Counted from the first letter of the stretch, positions 26,816 to 36,223 are shown. The stretch is 64,000 nucleotides of DNA from Siminovitchia sediminis (GCF_042680885.1 NZ_JBHUEO010000002.1:1-64000), one strand, 5' to 3'. Numbers and translations are program-made. The notes: generated from the sequence alone by a model not told the origin.

Positions 26816-27481
26816 ATGGTTAATCAAGAGGAAAAAAAAGAAGCGATAAAGCCTATCATCGTGCCAAAATATAACGAGAATAGTGACCCTAAAAAAAGGG
26901 GTTTTATTCAAAAGTTAAAGCAAAGGAAACAGGAGAAAAAGAAAAAGCAAGAGTTAGAGGATAAAGGTAAGAAGGCTAAGTTACTTCGCCAAACGCCTTC
27001 AATTCTTCCTTTTCTTCAAATTCATGACGATTATATTCTTTTAAAAGATGGAGTCATGGATATATTTCAAATTGAATCTAAAGACCTTTATTCGAGAAAT
27101 GATGAGGATTTGAAGTTTTTATTAATGGCACGAAGTCGTTTTTTTAGAAGTTATTTTGAGTCTATAAAAGAAGTTGCGATGAATTTTCCTTCTAATACTG
27201 AAAAACAAAAAGCATATTGGCGGAAGAAAAGAGAGAGAACAGATGACCCTTTGCGTTTAAAATTTATTGATCGTAAACTTTTTGAACTTGAATTTTTAGA
27301 GAAAGAAAGAACTAATAGAGAGTTCTTTCTTTTTGTTTATGCCGATAATGTACATCAGTTGGAAGAGCGTAAAAAACAAATTATAAGAGGAATGCAACAG
27401 TCTTTCCCATTAAAAGAATTATCTATCGAAAAAAAAGAGGATGTATTGTTTATGTTAAACAATCCAAACACAAAGTTATAG
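26816..27481 (+). CDS. VirB4 N-terminal domain-like protein (separate gene)
   Basis: 221 residues. After a basic start (KLKQRKQEKKKKQ) comes SILPFLQIHDDYILLKDGVMDIFQIESKDL, the usual beginning of VirB4/TrsE proteins. It ends 12 bases before the VirB4 ATPase gene, so the family's N-terminal domain is a separate polypeptide here. The two probably act together at the channel base. No frameshift is needed: each gene has its own Shine-Dalgarno and start. Confidence 0.65.
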   Translation: MVNQEEKKEAIKPIIVPKYNENSDPKKRGFIQKLKQRKQEKKKKQELEDKGKKAKLLRQTPSILPFLQIHDDYILLKDGVMDIFQIESKDLYSRNDEDLKFLLMARSRFFRSYFESIKEVAMNFPSNTEKQKAYWRKKRERTDDPLRLKFIDRKLFELEFLEKERTNREFFLFVYADNVHQLEERKKQIIRGMQQSFPLKELSIEKKEDVLFMLNNPNTKL

Positions 27482-27493
27482 GGGGTATTTTTA

Positions 27494-29446
27494 ATGCTAA
27501 AAGTGATGAAAAAGAAAAAAAAAGAAGAAGAATTGCTGGAAGAAAAAAGGTTGAAACAAAAACGAGATGATGATTTTTTGATTGCTATTCAACCACAAGG
27601 TGGGGTTAGTTTTAAGGATAAGTACATTCAAAAAGGGGATGGATACGAAGCCTGTATCCATATCTATGATTATCCAACAACAGTCAATGAGTTATGGTTA
27701 GAACAAATTATGTCCATGCGTGATGTGATTGTGGTAAATGATATAGCTACTATGGATAAAGATGAAGCAGTTAGTTCCATTAACAAGAGCATGTTAGAAC
27801 ATAACGTGCGATTTAGAAGTGCAAAACAGGAATCGGAACGAATGGATGCACAATCCAACTATCAAGAGATGGAAAGACTCTATCAAGAAATTTCACAAAT
27901 GGGCGAAGTGGTAAAGCTAATACACTTACGCCTATTCGTTCATGCACCAACAATTGTTGAATTGGAGCGAAAAATTGAAACTGTCATTTCAGAATTAAAT
28001 TCCCGTGGTTTTAAAGGTGCTGTATTCCTAAACGAAACTAGTTGGGAATGGCAATCATTATTTTTGTCGTATGATCATCAACAAAAATTCCCGAATTACC
28101 GTGAAGGGAAAGGACTTCCTGCAATGAGTTTGGCATCAGGTTTACCTTTTCATTATTCGGAGTTGAATGATCCAAAAGGTAGTTATTTAGGAACAAGTTT
28201 TACTGGTGGTAATGTCTTGTTTGATTTATTTCACAAAGATAAAAAAAGACGTTTCTATAACGGCGTTGTTGTAGGAACGATGGGGGCTGGAAAGTCTACG
28301 ACCTTAAAAAAGCTAGTAATGGACAATGCATCAAGAGGAAATTTTATTCGTGGTTTTGATGTAACCGGTGAGTTTGAAACACTGGTAGGCGCTTTGACAG
28401 GGCATAGTATTAGCTTGGATGGTTCCCAAGGGATCATCAATCCCTTACAAATTTATAAAATTGAAGAAAACGATGATCCGATAAAAGATGAAGAACTTAG
28501 TTTTATGCAACATATTTCAAAAGTGACCACATTCTATCAATTTTTAGCAGGAAATCCTTCATCAGAAGAATTGGAGGAATTCAAAAAAGTGTTGCGTAAT
28601 TTTTATGAAAACATGGGGTTTTTAGAAAGGATTTATACCACTGGTGTTACTGGATTACCTAATGAAGAATATCCAATTTTTAGTGACTTCCTAGCTTATA
28701 TACAAGATGTTTTGTATGAAAATCCGCAACTAAGGGTGATACGACCTGAATTATCTGCTTCAAGAATTGATCGATTAGAAAAAATTGAATTGGTTATTGA
28801 TAACCTAGTAAACAGCTATTCTCACTTGTTCAATGGTCACACAACAATTCCTGACTTTACCAATGAACAAGTGATTTTCTTTTCTATCCGTAACCTGACT
28901 GGATTAGAAAAAGGTGTGTTTAATGCTCAAATGTATAATGCTCTTAATTTAATTTGGGATAACTTGATTCAAATTGGTGCCCCACAAATGAGAGCGTTAT
29001 ATGAAGATGAGAACTTTGATGAAGATGATGTAATTCGTTTATTGGTTGTTATTGATGAGTCGCATCGTTTAATTAACTCTGAAAATATGTTGGCTGTTTC
29101 ATTTCTAACAGACTTTGCAAGGGAAGCCCGAAAATACTTTGGAGGGCTTTTATTCGCAAGCCAATCAATAAGAGACTTCGTTCCTGATCATTCGGATACC
29201 GAAACAGTAACAAAGATTAGAACGCTGTTTGAACTCACGCAATACAAGTTCATTATGCAACAGGATTCTAATACATTAGATGCTTTGAGAGCAATATTTG
29301 AGGGGCAAATGTCCGAGTCTGAATTGGCTCAAATTCCTTTATTTCAGCAAGGGGATTGTTTGTTAAGTATTAGTGGACTGGGAAACATTATGCTCGGAAT
29401 TGAAGCATCTGATGAAGAATTAGCACTATTTAGAGGGGGTATGTAA
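27494..29446 (+). CDS. VirB4-type T4SS ATPase
   Basis: 650 residues; the universal energising ATPase of type IV secretion. Walker A is VVGTMGAGKSTTLKKL (about 257-272), preceded by RRFYNGV. Walker B is LLVVIDESHRLIN (about 515-527), followed by REARKYFGGLLFASQS, typical of VirB4. The start is an ATG after AGGGGG. It ends seven codons after DEELALF, with the next gene adjacent. Confidence 0.93.
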   Translation: MLKVMKKKKKEEELLEEKRLKQKRDDDFLIAIQPQGGVSFKDKYIQKGDGYEACIHIYDYPTTVNELWLEQIMSMRDVIVVNDIATMDKDEAVSSINKSMLEHNVRFRSAKQESERMDAQSNYQEMERLYQEISQMGEVVKLIHLRLFVHAPTIVELERKIETVISELNSRGFKGAVFLNETSWEWQSLFLSYDHQQKFPNYREGKGLPAMSLASGLPFHYSELNDPKGSYLGTSFTGGNVLFDLFHKDKKRRFYNGVVVGTMGAGKSTTLKKLVMDNASRGNFIRGFDVTGEFETLVGALTGHSISLDGSQGIINPLQIYKIEENDDPIKDEELSFMQHISKVTTFYQFLAGNPSSEELEEFKKVLRNFYENMGFLERIYTTGVTGLPNEEYPIFSDFLAYIQDVLYENPQLRVIRPELSASRIDRLEKIELVIDNLVNSYSHLFNGHTTIPDFTNEQVIFFSIRNLTGLEKGVFNAQMYNALNLIWDNLIQIGAPQMRALYEDENFDEDDVIRLLVVIDESHRLINSENMLAVSFLTDFAREARKYFGGLLFASQSIRDFVPDHSDTETVTKIRTLFELTQYKFIMQQDSNTLDALRAIFEGQMSESELAQIPLFQQGDCLLSISGLGNIMLGIEASDEELALFRGGM

Positions 29447-30154
29447 ATGGATCGTACTATCCTTTTTAAATATATATTTTTGTTGATTGTGGGATTTTTG
29501 GTTATAGGTATATCAATATATAGTTTTTTTGGTGATAAAAAAGAAGATGTTGAAAATCCTTTTGAAAATGTCCAAGAAGTAAATGAGTCGGACGTGGAGG
29601 ACGACATATTGGAACCAGACTTCTCCCCAGATCCTGTAGAAAATGATGATTATGAGGACGATGAGGGAGATACAGATGAAGGCATTGGTTTAGATGAGCC
29701 TTCCATGGGAGACATCAAAGGAGAAGGCTATCAAAAAGCTCAAACCAGTGGACAAGATCAGGAAGAAGTCAAGAAAATAGAAGAAGCCTATATTAAAAAA
29801 CATGGTAAGGAAAAGTTTAAAAAAGCCAAAGATCAGGCGCGACAGATTGTGGATTTATGGGTAAAAAAAGAAAGCGACTTGTCTGTTTGGAAGAAAAAAG
29901 CACCCGGCACTTATCTTGAAAAAATAGAGGAAGATATTGATTCATTTGAGGATGAACAGTTTGATATTTTCATAACAGAAGATGAAGTTTTCGGTGTAAA
30001 GTCATCCAGTGAAAATGAAATAAAAATTGGCGTTTTTGCTCAATGGGAAGTCATTAGTGGTGGCTACACATTGAAAGAAGAAGCCGGATTATTTTATGTT
30101 TCATTTCAGGTGACCAAGGATCAATTAACCATCAAGGAGTTTCAGATTCCATGA
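29447..30154 (+). CDS. Membrane-anchored acidic protein of the T4SS operon
   Basis: 235 residues. One N-terminal membrane helix (about 8-26), an acidic low-complexity spacer (about 35-85) and a C-terminal globular part (about 110-235). The plan resembles VirB8-like or TcpC-like assembly factors, but I see no diagnostic motif. It begins immediately after the virB4 stop and overlaps the next gene by four bases (ATGA), so it belongs to the core transfer operon. Confidence 0.5.
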   Translation: MDRTILFKYIFLLIVGFLVIGISIYSFFGDKKEDVENPFENVQEVNESDVEDDILEPDFSPDPVENDDYEDDEGDTDEGIGLDEPSMGDIKGEGYQKAQTSGQDQEEVKKIEEAYIKKHGKEKFKKAKDQARQIVDLWVKKESDLSVWKKKAPGTYLEKIEEDIDSFEDEQFDIFITEDEVFGVKSSSENEIKIGVFAQWEVISGGYTLKEEAGLFYVSFQVTKDQLTIKEFQIP

Positions 30155-31293
30155 GAGTAGTAGATTTAGTAAAAAAAGCAACATCCATGCTAACAGCAAA
30201 AGTAGCCGTAGCGGTTGCAGGAGCCATTGGCTTTGTAGGAGGATTTATTATCCTCCTTTTTTTTATTCTCCTATTAATCATTGTTGGTATTGCAGGGGCA
30301 GGGAGTAATACAAATACAGATAGTGAAGGTGGAGATTATACATGGGGTGGAACAGGGAATTTTGCGGTTAATGAGGTTCCAAAACAATATATTCCTCTTT
30401 ATCAAAAAGCGGCACAAAAATATAACTTAGATTGGGAACTTCTTGCGGCTATTCACCGAGTGGAGACAGTTTTTTCTACAATTAATCCAATGATAAGTTA
30501 TGTTGGTGCAGAAGGACATGCACAGTTTATGCCATGCACTTGGGTCGGATGGGGTCATCCATCTTGTGGAGGTTTAGGGAAAGGAAACATCCCCCAAGCG
30601 GATAAAAGTAATCCTACTTTAATTAAAAAATATGGCGGTTATGGGGTAGATGCCAATGGTGATGGAAAGGCAGATATGTGGGATTTAGAAGATGCCATTT
30701 TTGGTATGGCAAACTATTTATCTGCCAGTTATAAAACAACTGGAACAATTGATGGAGCCATATTAAGATACAATGCTTCTTCCAAATATCTCAGTGATGT
30801 AAAGCATTATATGAGTGCTTATAAAAGTAATTTGGTAGCTGTTGATCACTTAGGTAATCAAGGAAGTGGTGTTGTTGTAGGGAACAAAGCTTGGCCGGTT
30901 CCTCATACGAAAAACATTACTTCGGGCTTTGGTCCGAGATGGGGAACAAATCATAACGGAATTGATATAGCAGGGGGTAACGATACAGGAAAACCAATTG
31001 TAGCCTTTATGGAAGGAAAAGTTGTGGTCTCCACTTTTGGTCAACGAGGCAGTGGTTATGGTGGCTATGGCTATGTTGTCGTGATTGATCATGGTAATGG
31101 GGTAAGTACTTTATATGGTCACATGTTGGAAAAAGGTATACCTGTAGGAACAAAGGTGAAAGCTGGACAAGTCATCGGGAAAATAGGTAACACGGGTGAT
31201 TCAAAAGGGGCTCACCTGCATTTTGAAGTAAGGATAAATAATAAACCGGTTGACCCAATGCCGTACCTGAAACCGGTGATGGGCAAGAAATAA
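30151..31293 (+). CDS. Bifunctional cell-wall hydrolase: lytic transglycosylase plus M23 peptidase
   Basis: Opens peptidoglycan for the secretion channel (VirB1/CwlT role). 380 residues: membrane helix (about 20-48); SLT domain (about 75-225) with WELLAAIHRVETVF holding the catalytic Glu, then AEGHAQFMPCTW; M23 domain (about 250-378) with HNGIDIAGG, DHGNGVSTLYGHM and GAHLHFEVRI supplying zinc ligands. An insert with DANGDGKADMWD resembles the calcium-binding-like loop of some SLT proteins. The start overlaps the upstream stop. Confidence 0.92.
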   Translation: MRVVDLVKKATSMLTAKVAVAVAGAIGFVGGFIILLFFILLLIIVGIAGAGSNTNTDSEGGDYTWGGTGNFAVNEVPKQYIPLYQKAAQKYNLDWELLAAIHRVETVFSTINPMISYVGAEGHAQFMPCTWVGWGHPSCGGLGKGNIPQADKSNPTLIKKYGGYGVDANGDGKADMWDLEDAIFGMANYLSASYKTTGTIDGAILRYNASSKYLSDVKHYMSAYKSNLVAVDHLGNQGSGVVVGNKAWPVPHTKNITSGFGPRWGTNHNGIDIAGGNDTGKPIVAFMEGKVVVSTFGQRGSGYGGYGYVVVIDHGNGVSTLYGHMLEKGIPVGTKVKAGQVIGKIGNTGDSKGAHLHFEVRINNKPVDPMPYLKPVMGKK

Positions 31294-31319
31294 AAGTAAG
31301 TGAAAGGGAGTGGTTATGT

Positions 31320-32420
31320 TTGAAACTAAAAATAAATAGCGGAACTGAAAACAAGTTTTATCTTATTTTTTTAATTGTCACAACCGTTTTATTGGTTGTT
31401 TTTTTTACGTCAAAATTGTGGATGTATGATGACGAACCAATCATGCAAACACCATTTAATACGGAAATAGTTGGGTTAGATCAGACAACATTAAAATTGA
31501 ACAGGTGGGAATACAATCCCGAAAAAGAGTTGATGGAAGTGAGTATTGAAACGATTCACACGGGTTCTGATATTGTTAAACCAACGTTCACTTTTTCCGC
31601 AAAAGAAAGAGATAAACCGGAAGGATTTCCGGTTAAAGTCGTTTACAAAGACGATACAAACATTGTTGTACAAATAAAAAATGTTCCTGAAACATATCGT
31701 ATTATTGGTCTGTTTGTATTTGAACACCGTGATAAAAAAATCCTGGAAAGTGAAGCAAGGGAGAGAACTATTGAAATAGAAGGTTCCCTTGATCAGGATG
31801 ATGGGGAAGAAAAACTTAAACTCCCTAAGCCATCAGAAAAAGTTCTTATAGGGGATTATCGTAAAATAAAAATCAACTCTAACCTAATATTAAAAGATGC
31901 AATTGGTTATCAAGCTGAAAATATCCAGCGTGAAATAAAAGAGATAGAAAAACAAATTAAAGTTATTTCCGATGAAAAAATTCCATTACAAAAAGAGTTA
32001 GTAAAGTCACTTGCAAAGGAAATTGAAAGGATCAATTCTGATTTAGAATATCAAACGGAAGAGGAAAAACAAGAGTCGGAAATCGAGATACGTTCCAAAC
32101 AGGAAGCTATTGAAGAAGCTAAAAAGGAACAGGGTGAATTGGAGGATGCTGTTAAAAAATTAATGGAGAAGAGAGAAAAATTACTTCAAAAATTAGAGAC
32201 TGTTAGCGGTTCTCATGAGAAAGATGAAGAAGATATTGAAAAAAATACGGAGTCTGTAAATCAGAAATCTGACAGGAAAGATGAGGTGAAAAATGAAAAA
32301 AGTAAAAGTGAATCAGAAAAAGTAGAGGACAATAAGGAGAAAAATAAAGAGAAAAATAAAGAGAAAAATAAGTCCGATAAGTCCTCAAAAGAAGTGAAGG
32401 AAAACAAAAAGAGCGAATGA
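31320..32420 (+). CDS. Membrane-anchored coiled-coil protein
   Basis: 366 residues. One membrane helix near the N-terminus (about 13-33), a beta-rich domain (about 45-150), then a long coiled coil (about 185-290) and a highly charged tail with KEKNKEKNKEKN repeats. No family recognised. It ends the T4SS operon; its stop codon lies inside the terminator hairpin. It may brace the channel or link to the wall. TTG start after GAAAGGGAGTGG. Confidence 0.5.
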   Translation: MKLKINSGTENKFYLIFLIVTTVLLVVFFTSKLWMYDDEPIMQTPFNTEIVGLDQTTLKLNRWEYNPEKELMEVSIETIHTGSDIVKPTFTFSAKERDKPEGFPVKVVYKDDTNIVVQIKNVPETYRIIGLFVFEHRDKKILESEARERTIEIEGSLDQDDGEEKLKLPKPSEKVLIGDYRKIKINSNLILKDAIGYQAENIQREIKEIEKQIKVISDEKIPLQKELVKSLAKEIERINSDLEYQTEEEKQESEIEIRSKQEAIEEAKKEQGELEDAVKKLMEKREKLLQKLETVSGSHEKDEEDIEKNTESVNQKSDRKDEVKNEKSKSESEKVEDNKEKNKEKNKEKNKSDKSSKEVKENKKSE

Positions 32421-32437
32421 ATTTCGCTCTTTTTTTA
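32408..32437 (+). terminator. Terminator of the T4SS operon, overlapping the last stop codon
   Basis: AAAGAGCGAA (32408-32417) pairs with TTCGCTCTTT (32423-32432), followed by T. The TGA of the preceding gene is in the loop. Confidence 0.8.
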
Positions 32438-32577
32438 GTAATTTTGAGTGTGTATATGTTGTGTAAAAGCATAAAACAATGCATAAACATTACATTTTGA
32501 TAATTAATATACGATAAACCGTTTGGAATTTTACGCAAAAGATGTGTAACGCTCAAAAAATCTGTTCCCATCGAAAA

Positions 32578-32662
32578 ACTAGGCTCTGCCTAGTCTAACA
32601 CGTTACGTGTTAGCATTTTTCCCTTATGCTCTTTCAATCAATATCTGTGCATAACAGATATT
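32578..32662 (+). other. oriT: Candidate origin of transfer (three consecutive perfect hairpins)
   Basis: ACTAGGC-tct-GCCTAGT (32578-32594) is followed without a gap by CTAACACG-tta-CGTGTTAG (32595-32613), then ATATCTGT-gcata-ACAGATAT (32641-32661, one more A-T pair outside). None carries a T-run. The cluster lies in the 285-base gap before three small DNA-binding-type genes and the relaxase, where oriT is normally found. The nick site cannot be named from sequence alone. Confidence 0.6.
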
Positions 32663-32705
32663 TTCAATACAATACTGTCACAGATGATGTAGGAGGTTGT
32701 TAAAT

Positions 32706-33017
32706 ATGGATGTTCTTGTACGGGGTGTTAGTCCAGTTATCGTAAAAAAAATAGATCGAATTGCAAAAGAAAATGGAATGTCGAGGGAGGAATTTTTACG
32801 AGAACAATTTGAAGTAATATCAATTATTGATCTCTTGGAAGAACAAAAAAGAGAGTTCGATTTAGTGATGGATGATGTAAGGGATTTGCTTGAAAGAAAT
32901 TTTGAGTTGTTAATTAACATGGAAGAAAAATATAGTAAGATGGTTAAATTATTTGCATTAGTAATGGATGTAGAGTTGGAAATGTTGAGTGAATATATCG
33001 AAAAGGGGAGTGCATAG
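32706..33017 (+). CDS. Small relaxosome accessory protein, RHH-like
   Basis: About 103 residues. The N-terminus VLVRGVSPVIVKKIDRIAKENGMSREEFLREQFE fits a ribbon-helix-helix protein: a short strand, then helix–turn–helix with the GMSREEFL pattern. The rest is coiled coil. Such proteins bind oriT and help the relaxase. ATG at 32706 is chosen because AGGAGG lies nine bases upstream. The next gene encodes a paralogue. Confidence 0.65.
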   Translation: MDVLVRGVSPVIVKKIDRIAKENGMSREEFLREQFEVISIIDLLEEQKREFDLVMDDVRDLLERNFELLINMEEKYSKMVKLFALVMDVELEMLSEYIEKGSA

Positions 33018-33018
33018 T

Positions 33019-33318
33019 TTGGAGGTTCGTATAAGAAATGTTGATAAAAGTTTAATCAAATATATAGATGAACTGGCTAATAAAAAAGGAATGTCTCGTC
33101 AAGAGTTTTTGAAAATATATCTTGAGAGAGTTGGTTCATCAAGTGCGTTGAGAGATGAACAACGAAGGATTGATGATAATTTAACAGATATTAAAAAGGT
33201 TGTTTTAATGATTCATAGACGAACGAAAGACATGGATGATAAGATGGAAAATTTGCTTTCCTTTATATCATCGGAAACCCGTATTCCAATTGATGGGGTT
33301 GACCTTGTGAATGGATGA
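33019..33318 (+). CDS. Second RHH-like accessory protein
   Basis: About 99 residues, starting TTG at 33019 after AAAAGGGGAGTG and one base beyond the previous stop. EVRIRNVDKSLIKYIDELANKKGMSRQEFLKIYLE parallels the previous protein, so the two are paralogues that may form a heteromer at oriT. The C-terminal part is helical (LTDIKKVVLMIHRRTKDMDDKMENLL). Confidence 0.65.
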   Translation: MEVRIRNVDKSLIKYIDELANKKGMSRQEFLKIYLERVGSSSALRDEQRRIDDNLTDIKKVVLMIHRRTKDMDDKMENLLSFISSETRIPIDGVDLVNG

Positions 33319-33366
33319 GTGAAAAAACAATATTAATGAAAAAATTATACAAAGGAATGATTGTGG

Positions 33367-33807
33367 GTGAGTAATAAGCAAAGAAAAAATTTTATGTTAC
33401 GTGAAGAAACGATAGAAAAAATTAATAAACTTTCTGTGAACGAAGCAAAATCAAAATCTGAAATTGTTGATTTAGCAATTCATCATTTTTACAAAAATAA
33501 AGAAGAAGAGTATCAATTTTTCATCAAAACTCTATCTGAACTCTTAGATGAAAAAATGAAGGATGTAATGGAGGTTTTAAATAAAATAAGGGTGACAAGT
33601 AATGTCGTAGATCGAGAAACTAAAATGATGCTTGAATTTTGGAATCACTATTTCTTCATCCATGAATTCGATGCTATTGCGACAACGGATAAAGTGAAAA
33701 CTGATGCACTTATCGAAGCTGAACATGTAGTTAAAAAAATTATCTCTGAAAGAAGGCAACGAAAAATAGATAAAGATGTTGGAAGAAAAAATGTTGCAAG
33801 TGGGTGA
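33367..33807 (+). CDS. Third small accessory protein upstream of relaxase
   Basis: About 146 residues from GTG at 33367 (TTG at 33361 is possible; AAAGGA precedes both). The N-terminal NFMLREETIEKINKLSVNEAKSKSEIVDLAI is a ribbon-helix-helix pattern, as in MobC/CopG-like relaxosome proteins. A helical remainder follows, ending in basic residues. It stands six bases before the relaxase gene and is almost certainly co-translated with it. Confidence 0.65.
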   Translation: MSNKQRKNFMLREETIEKINKLSVNEAKSKSEIVDLAIHHFYKNKEEEYQFFIKTLSELLDEKMKDVMEVLNKIRVTSNVVDRETKMMLEFWNHYFFIHEFDAIATTDKVKTDALIEAEHVVKKIISERRQRKIDKDVGRKNVASG

Positions 33808-33813
33808 GTTTAA

Positions 33814-35079
33814 ATGTCAACTCCTGCTGTTGTTCTAAAAAGTAAATTCGTGATGCCCAATGCAAAAGATTATAATGATTATATAAAATACATTGATCGA
33901 AAAGATGCTAAAAGAAATTTAGAAATTAACCCTAACAGTAGTAAGAAAGATGATTTTAGTTTGTACCATACTTACATGGAATATATGGGGGATGAAAAAA
34001 AACAAGGGGCTTTGTTTACATCTGATAAGGATGTTTTATCCGAAGTCGAAAAGAAGAAACTCAAAGAAAATTTTAAGCAAGCCCAAGAGAATGGTTCACC
34101 TTTGTGGCAAGATGTTATCAGTTTTGATAATGACTGGCTGGAAGAACAGGGATTATACAATTCAGAAACGAACACTCTCCAAGAATATAAAATAAAATCG
34201 GTTGTAAGAAGTGCTGTAGATGAAATGTTGAAAAGGGAGGGCATGAATGAGTCGGCAGTTTGGTCAGCTTCTATCCATTATAATACGGATAACATTCATG
34301 TCCATGTAGCAACAGTTGAACCGAACCCTACGAGAGAGAAGGTAAGATTTTTTGATAAAGAACATAATGAATGGAAGGAACAATATAAAGCAAAGAGAAA
34401 GCAAAGTTCACTTGATCGTATGAAGTCTACTGTAGCGAATCAGATATTAGATCGAAAGCATGACTTCAATAAAATTGATGAACTTATTCGTGGTACTGTT
34501 CATTATAAAAAGGAAGAACAAATTAAATTGTCAGCAGATGAACGTACAAAAGAATTATTCATGAAGGCAATGTTATTGTTGCCAAATGATTTAAGGCAAT
34601 GGAAATATGGCTATCAATCAATAAACAACGCAAGACCGTATATAGATGAAATAGTTGAGATATATTTAGACACTTATCATAAAAAGGAAATGAAGGAACT
34701 TAATGAGTTATTAGACAAACAAGTACAAATTTCAAGAAGGCTATTTGGAGAAGATAGTAGGCATGACCAATACAAAAAGACAAAATTAGATGACTTAAAA
34801 AAGAGAATGGGTAATGCTGTGCTGACAGAAATGAGAGATATTGTCACATTGGAAAGACGTAATCGGTTTTCTTCAAGCAATAACCAAGCTCGAAAAAATA
34901 CAAAAACAAAACCTTCTATGAATCATCGTAAAAATGAATATTTTAAGAGATTAAATTCTAGTAGAGAAATTTATTTTGCTGTTCTACGTTTAAAAAATGC
35001 CATGAGAAAAACTTACCATGACTATCAACGAGAACGTCACATGGACGAGTATGATCGAATGATGGAAGGATATGATTGA
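33814..35079 (+). CDS. MobP-type relaxase (MobP2-like)
   Basis: Nicks oriT and leads the DNA strand into the recipient. The N-terminus TPAVVLKSKFVMPNAKDYNDYIKYIDR supplies candidate tyrosines. The metal-binding 3H motif is SIHYNTDNIHVHVATVEPNP (His near residues 150, 157 and 159). These match the MobP2 group of Firmicute elements by recollection. The C-terminal 200 residues are helical and basic. The size of 421 residues fits. Preceded by three accessory genes and the hairpin-rich candidate oriT. Confidence 0.85.
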   Translation: MSTPAVVLKSKFVMPNAKDYNDYIKYIDRKDAKRNLEINPNSSKKDDFSLYHTYMEYMGDEKKQGALFTSDKDVLSEVEKKKLKENFKQAQENGSPLWQDVISFDNDWLEEQGLYNSETNTLQEYKIKSVVRSAVDEMLKREGMNESAVWSASIHYNTDNIHVHVATVEPNPTREKVRFFDKEHNEWKEQYKAKRKQSSLDRMKSTVANQILDRKHDFNKIDELIRGTVHYKKEEQIKLSADERTKELFMKAMLLLPNDLRQWKYGYQSINNARPYIDEIVEIYLDTYHKKEMKELNELLDKQVQISRRLFGEDSRHDQYKKTKLDDLKKRMGNAVLTEMRDIVTLERRNRFSSSNNQARKNTKTKPSMNHRKNEYFKRLNSSREIYFAVLRLKNAMRKTYHDYQRERHMDEYDRMMEGYD

Positions 35080-35098
35080 TTAATTTGGCATGAATTGA

Positions 35099-35141
35099 GA
35101 ACCCCAGATACAAGTTATAGTATCAGGGGGTTTTCTTTTTT
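35099..35141 (+). terminator. Terminator after relaxase
   Basis: AACCCC..GATAC pairs with GTATC..GGGGTT around an eight-base loop, followed by TTTTCTTTTTT. Confidence 0.75.
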
Positions 35142-35197
35142 AGGGTATTCGGAAAATGATGTGGAAAATTATTAGGGTGACATTAAGGAGCGAATAA

Positions 35198-35620
35198 ATG
35201 AGTAATGTATATAGGACGTACAGAAAAAATTTAGTTCAAATTTATATATTTATATGTTCTTTAATTTTAGTGGTTTCGATGATGGCAAGTTTGTTTAAAT
35301 GGGTTGACGTGACAGTATTATTAGATTATACATGGTCAATACTCATGCTTTGCTTCATCTTAAATGTTGTGAGTGCAATGACGAAAGTAACTTTGGGGTA
35401 TATACAATTATTATCCAAAGACACTTTCATAAGTATTATAAAAAATACTCTATATGCTTATTGTGTTATTGTGGGTTCTTTATGTCCGTTAATCATATAT
35501 GGGGTTTCATTAGATGCGGGAATAAGGATTATCTTTTTCTTGCAAGTTATTTTGCTTGTTTTGTATATAATTGCTTTTCTATTAGATAGGATCGTTAAAA
35601 TTAGAGGAAGTGTACAATAA
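35198..35620 (+). CDS. Hypothetical four-helix membrane protein
   Basis: 140 residues with hydrophobic segments at about 12-32, 45-65, 85-105 and 110-130. No family recognised. It lies between the relaxase and a small coiled-coil gene. Such a protein could be an entry-exclusion or immunity factor, but nothing in its sequence shows this. Confidence 0.5.
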   Translation: MSNVYRTYRKNLVQIYIFICSLILVVSMMASLFKWVDVTVLLDYTWSILMLCFILNVVSAMTKVTLGYIQLLSKDTFISIIKNTLYAYCVIVGSLCPLIIYGVSLDAGIRIIFFLQVILLVLYIIAFLLDRIVKIRGSVQ

Positions 35621-35723
35621 CAATAATTTTTGAATGTACTGGATTGTTTTTTAAGAATTTTCCACACGATAATCCGATTACCTCTTTTTTACAAAAAAAT
35701 TCAACTAAAAAGGAGGAACCGTA

Positions 35724-36086
35724 ATGATACATCAACAAGAGTATAATGAAATTAAAAAACATTTAAGTTTGGAGCATAAATTACAGGAACAAGAGGAAGT
35801 GATTGAAGCTTTTAGAAGGGTAAAAGAGGGTGGGAAGTTCAGTATTAATGATTTGCAAATTGTTCAACGAACACTCATGGAACAATCAAATGTTTCTTAT
35901 CGAGAAAGAACTCTTGATTTAGGTGATGCTATATTTATGTTAGAACGTGAAAGTGAATTGACAAAAGACATGGTTAGTAAATCAAGGAAAAGGTTAAAAA
36001 AGAGAGGGTTGGATTTAGATAGGTTAAGGCGACAAAGAAGATTACAACATGAGAAGATGAGGCAAGAGCGAGAGTTAGGTGTCTAG
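35724..36086 (+). CDS. Hypothetical helical protein
   Basis: 120 residues, mostly amphipathic helix (HKLQEQEEVIEAFRRVKEGG…) with a basic C-terminus (KRLKKRGLDLDRLRRQRRLQHEKMRQERELGV). The strongly basic end suggests nucleic-acid or protein contact. AAAGGAGG precedes the ATG by six bases. Unknown function. Confidence 0.5.
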   Translation: MIHQQEYNEIKKHLSLEHKLQEQEEVIEAFRRVKEGGKFSINDLQIVQRTLMEQSNVSYRERTLDLGDAIFMLERESELTKDMVSKSRKRLKKRGLDLDRLRRQRRLQHEKMRQERELGV

Positions 36087-36089
36087 TGA

Positions 36090-36209
36090 ATGTTTAGGAT
36101 GATAATAAGTGTATTTAAAAACAGAAGTGAACTCTTCTTTATTAGGAGTTTAACACTTCTGTTTTTTTTATTTGTTTTTGGTGCTATAGCCTTTGCTATT
36201 TATTACTAA
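36090..36209 (+). CDS. Possible small single-span membrane protein
   Basis: 39 residues starting ATG at 36090, four bases after the previous stop: a basic start, then a hydrophobic helix (SLTLLFFLFVFGAIAFAIYY). The ribosome site is weak, and a terminator-like hairpin lies within the frame (36121-36170). It may therefore be a chance frame over a terminator. Recorded because the helix is well formed. Confidence 0.3.
   Translation: MFRMIISVFKNRSELFFIRSLTLLFFLFVFGAIAFAIYY
36121..36170 (+). terminator. Terminator-like hairpin
   Basis: ACAGAAGTG (36121-36129) pairs with CACTTCTGT (36154-36162), with an inner AACTC/GAGTT pairing and a following T8 run. Confidence 0.7.
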
Positions 36210-36223
36210 TTGGGGGTAATTGC

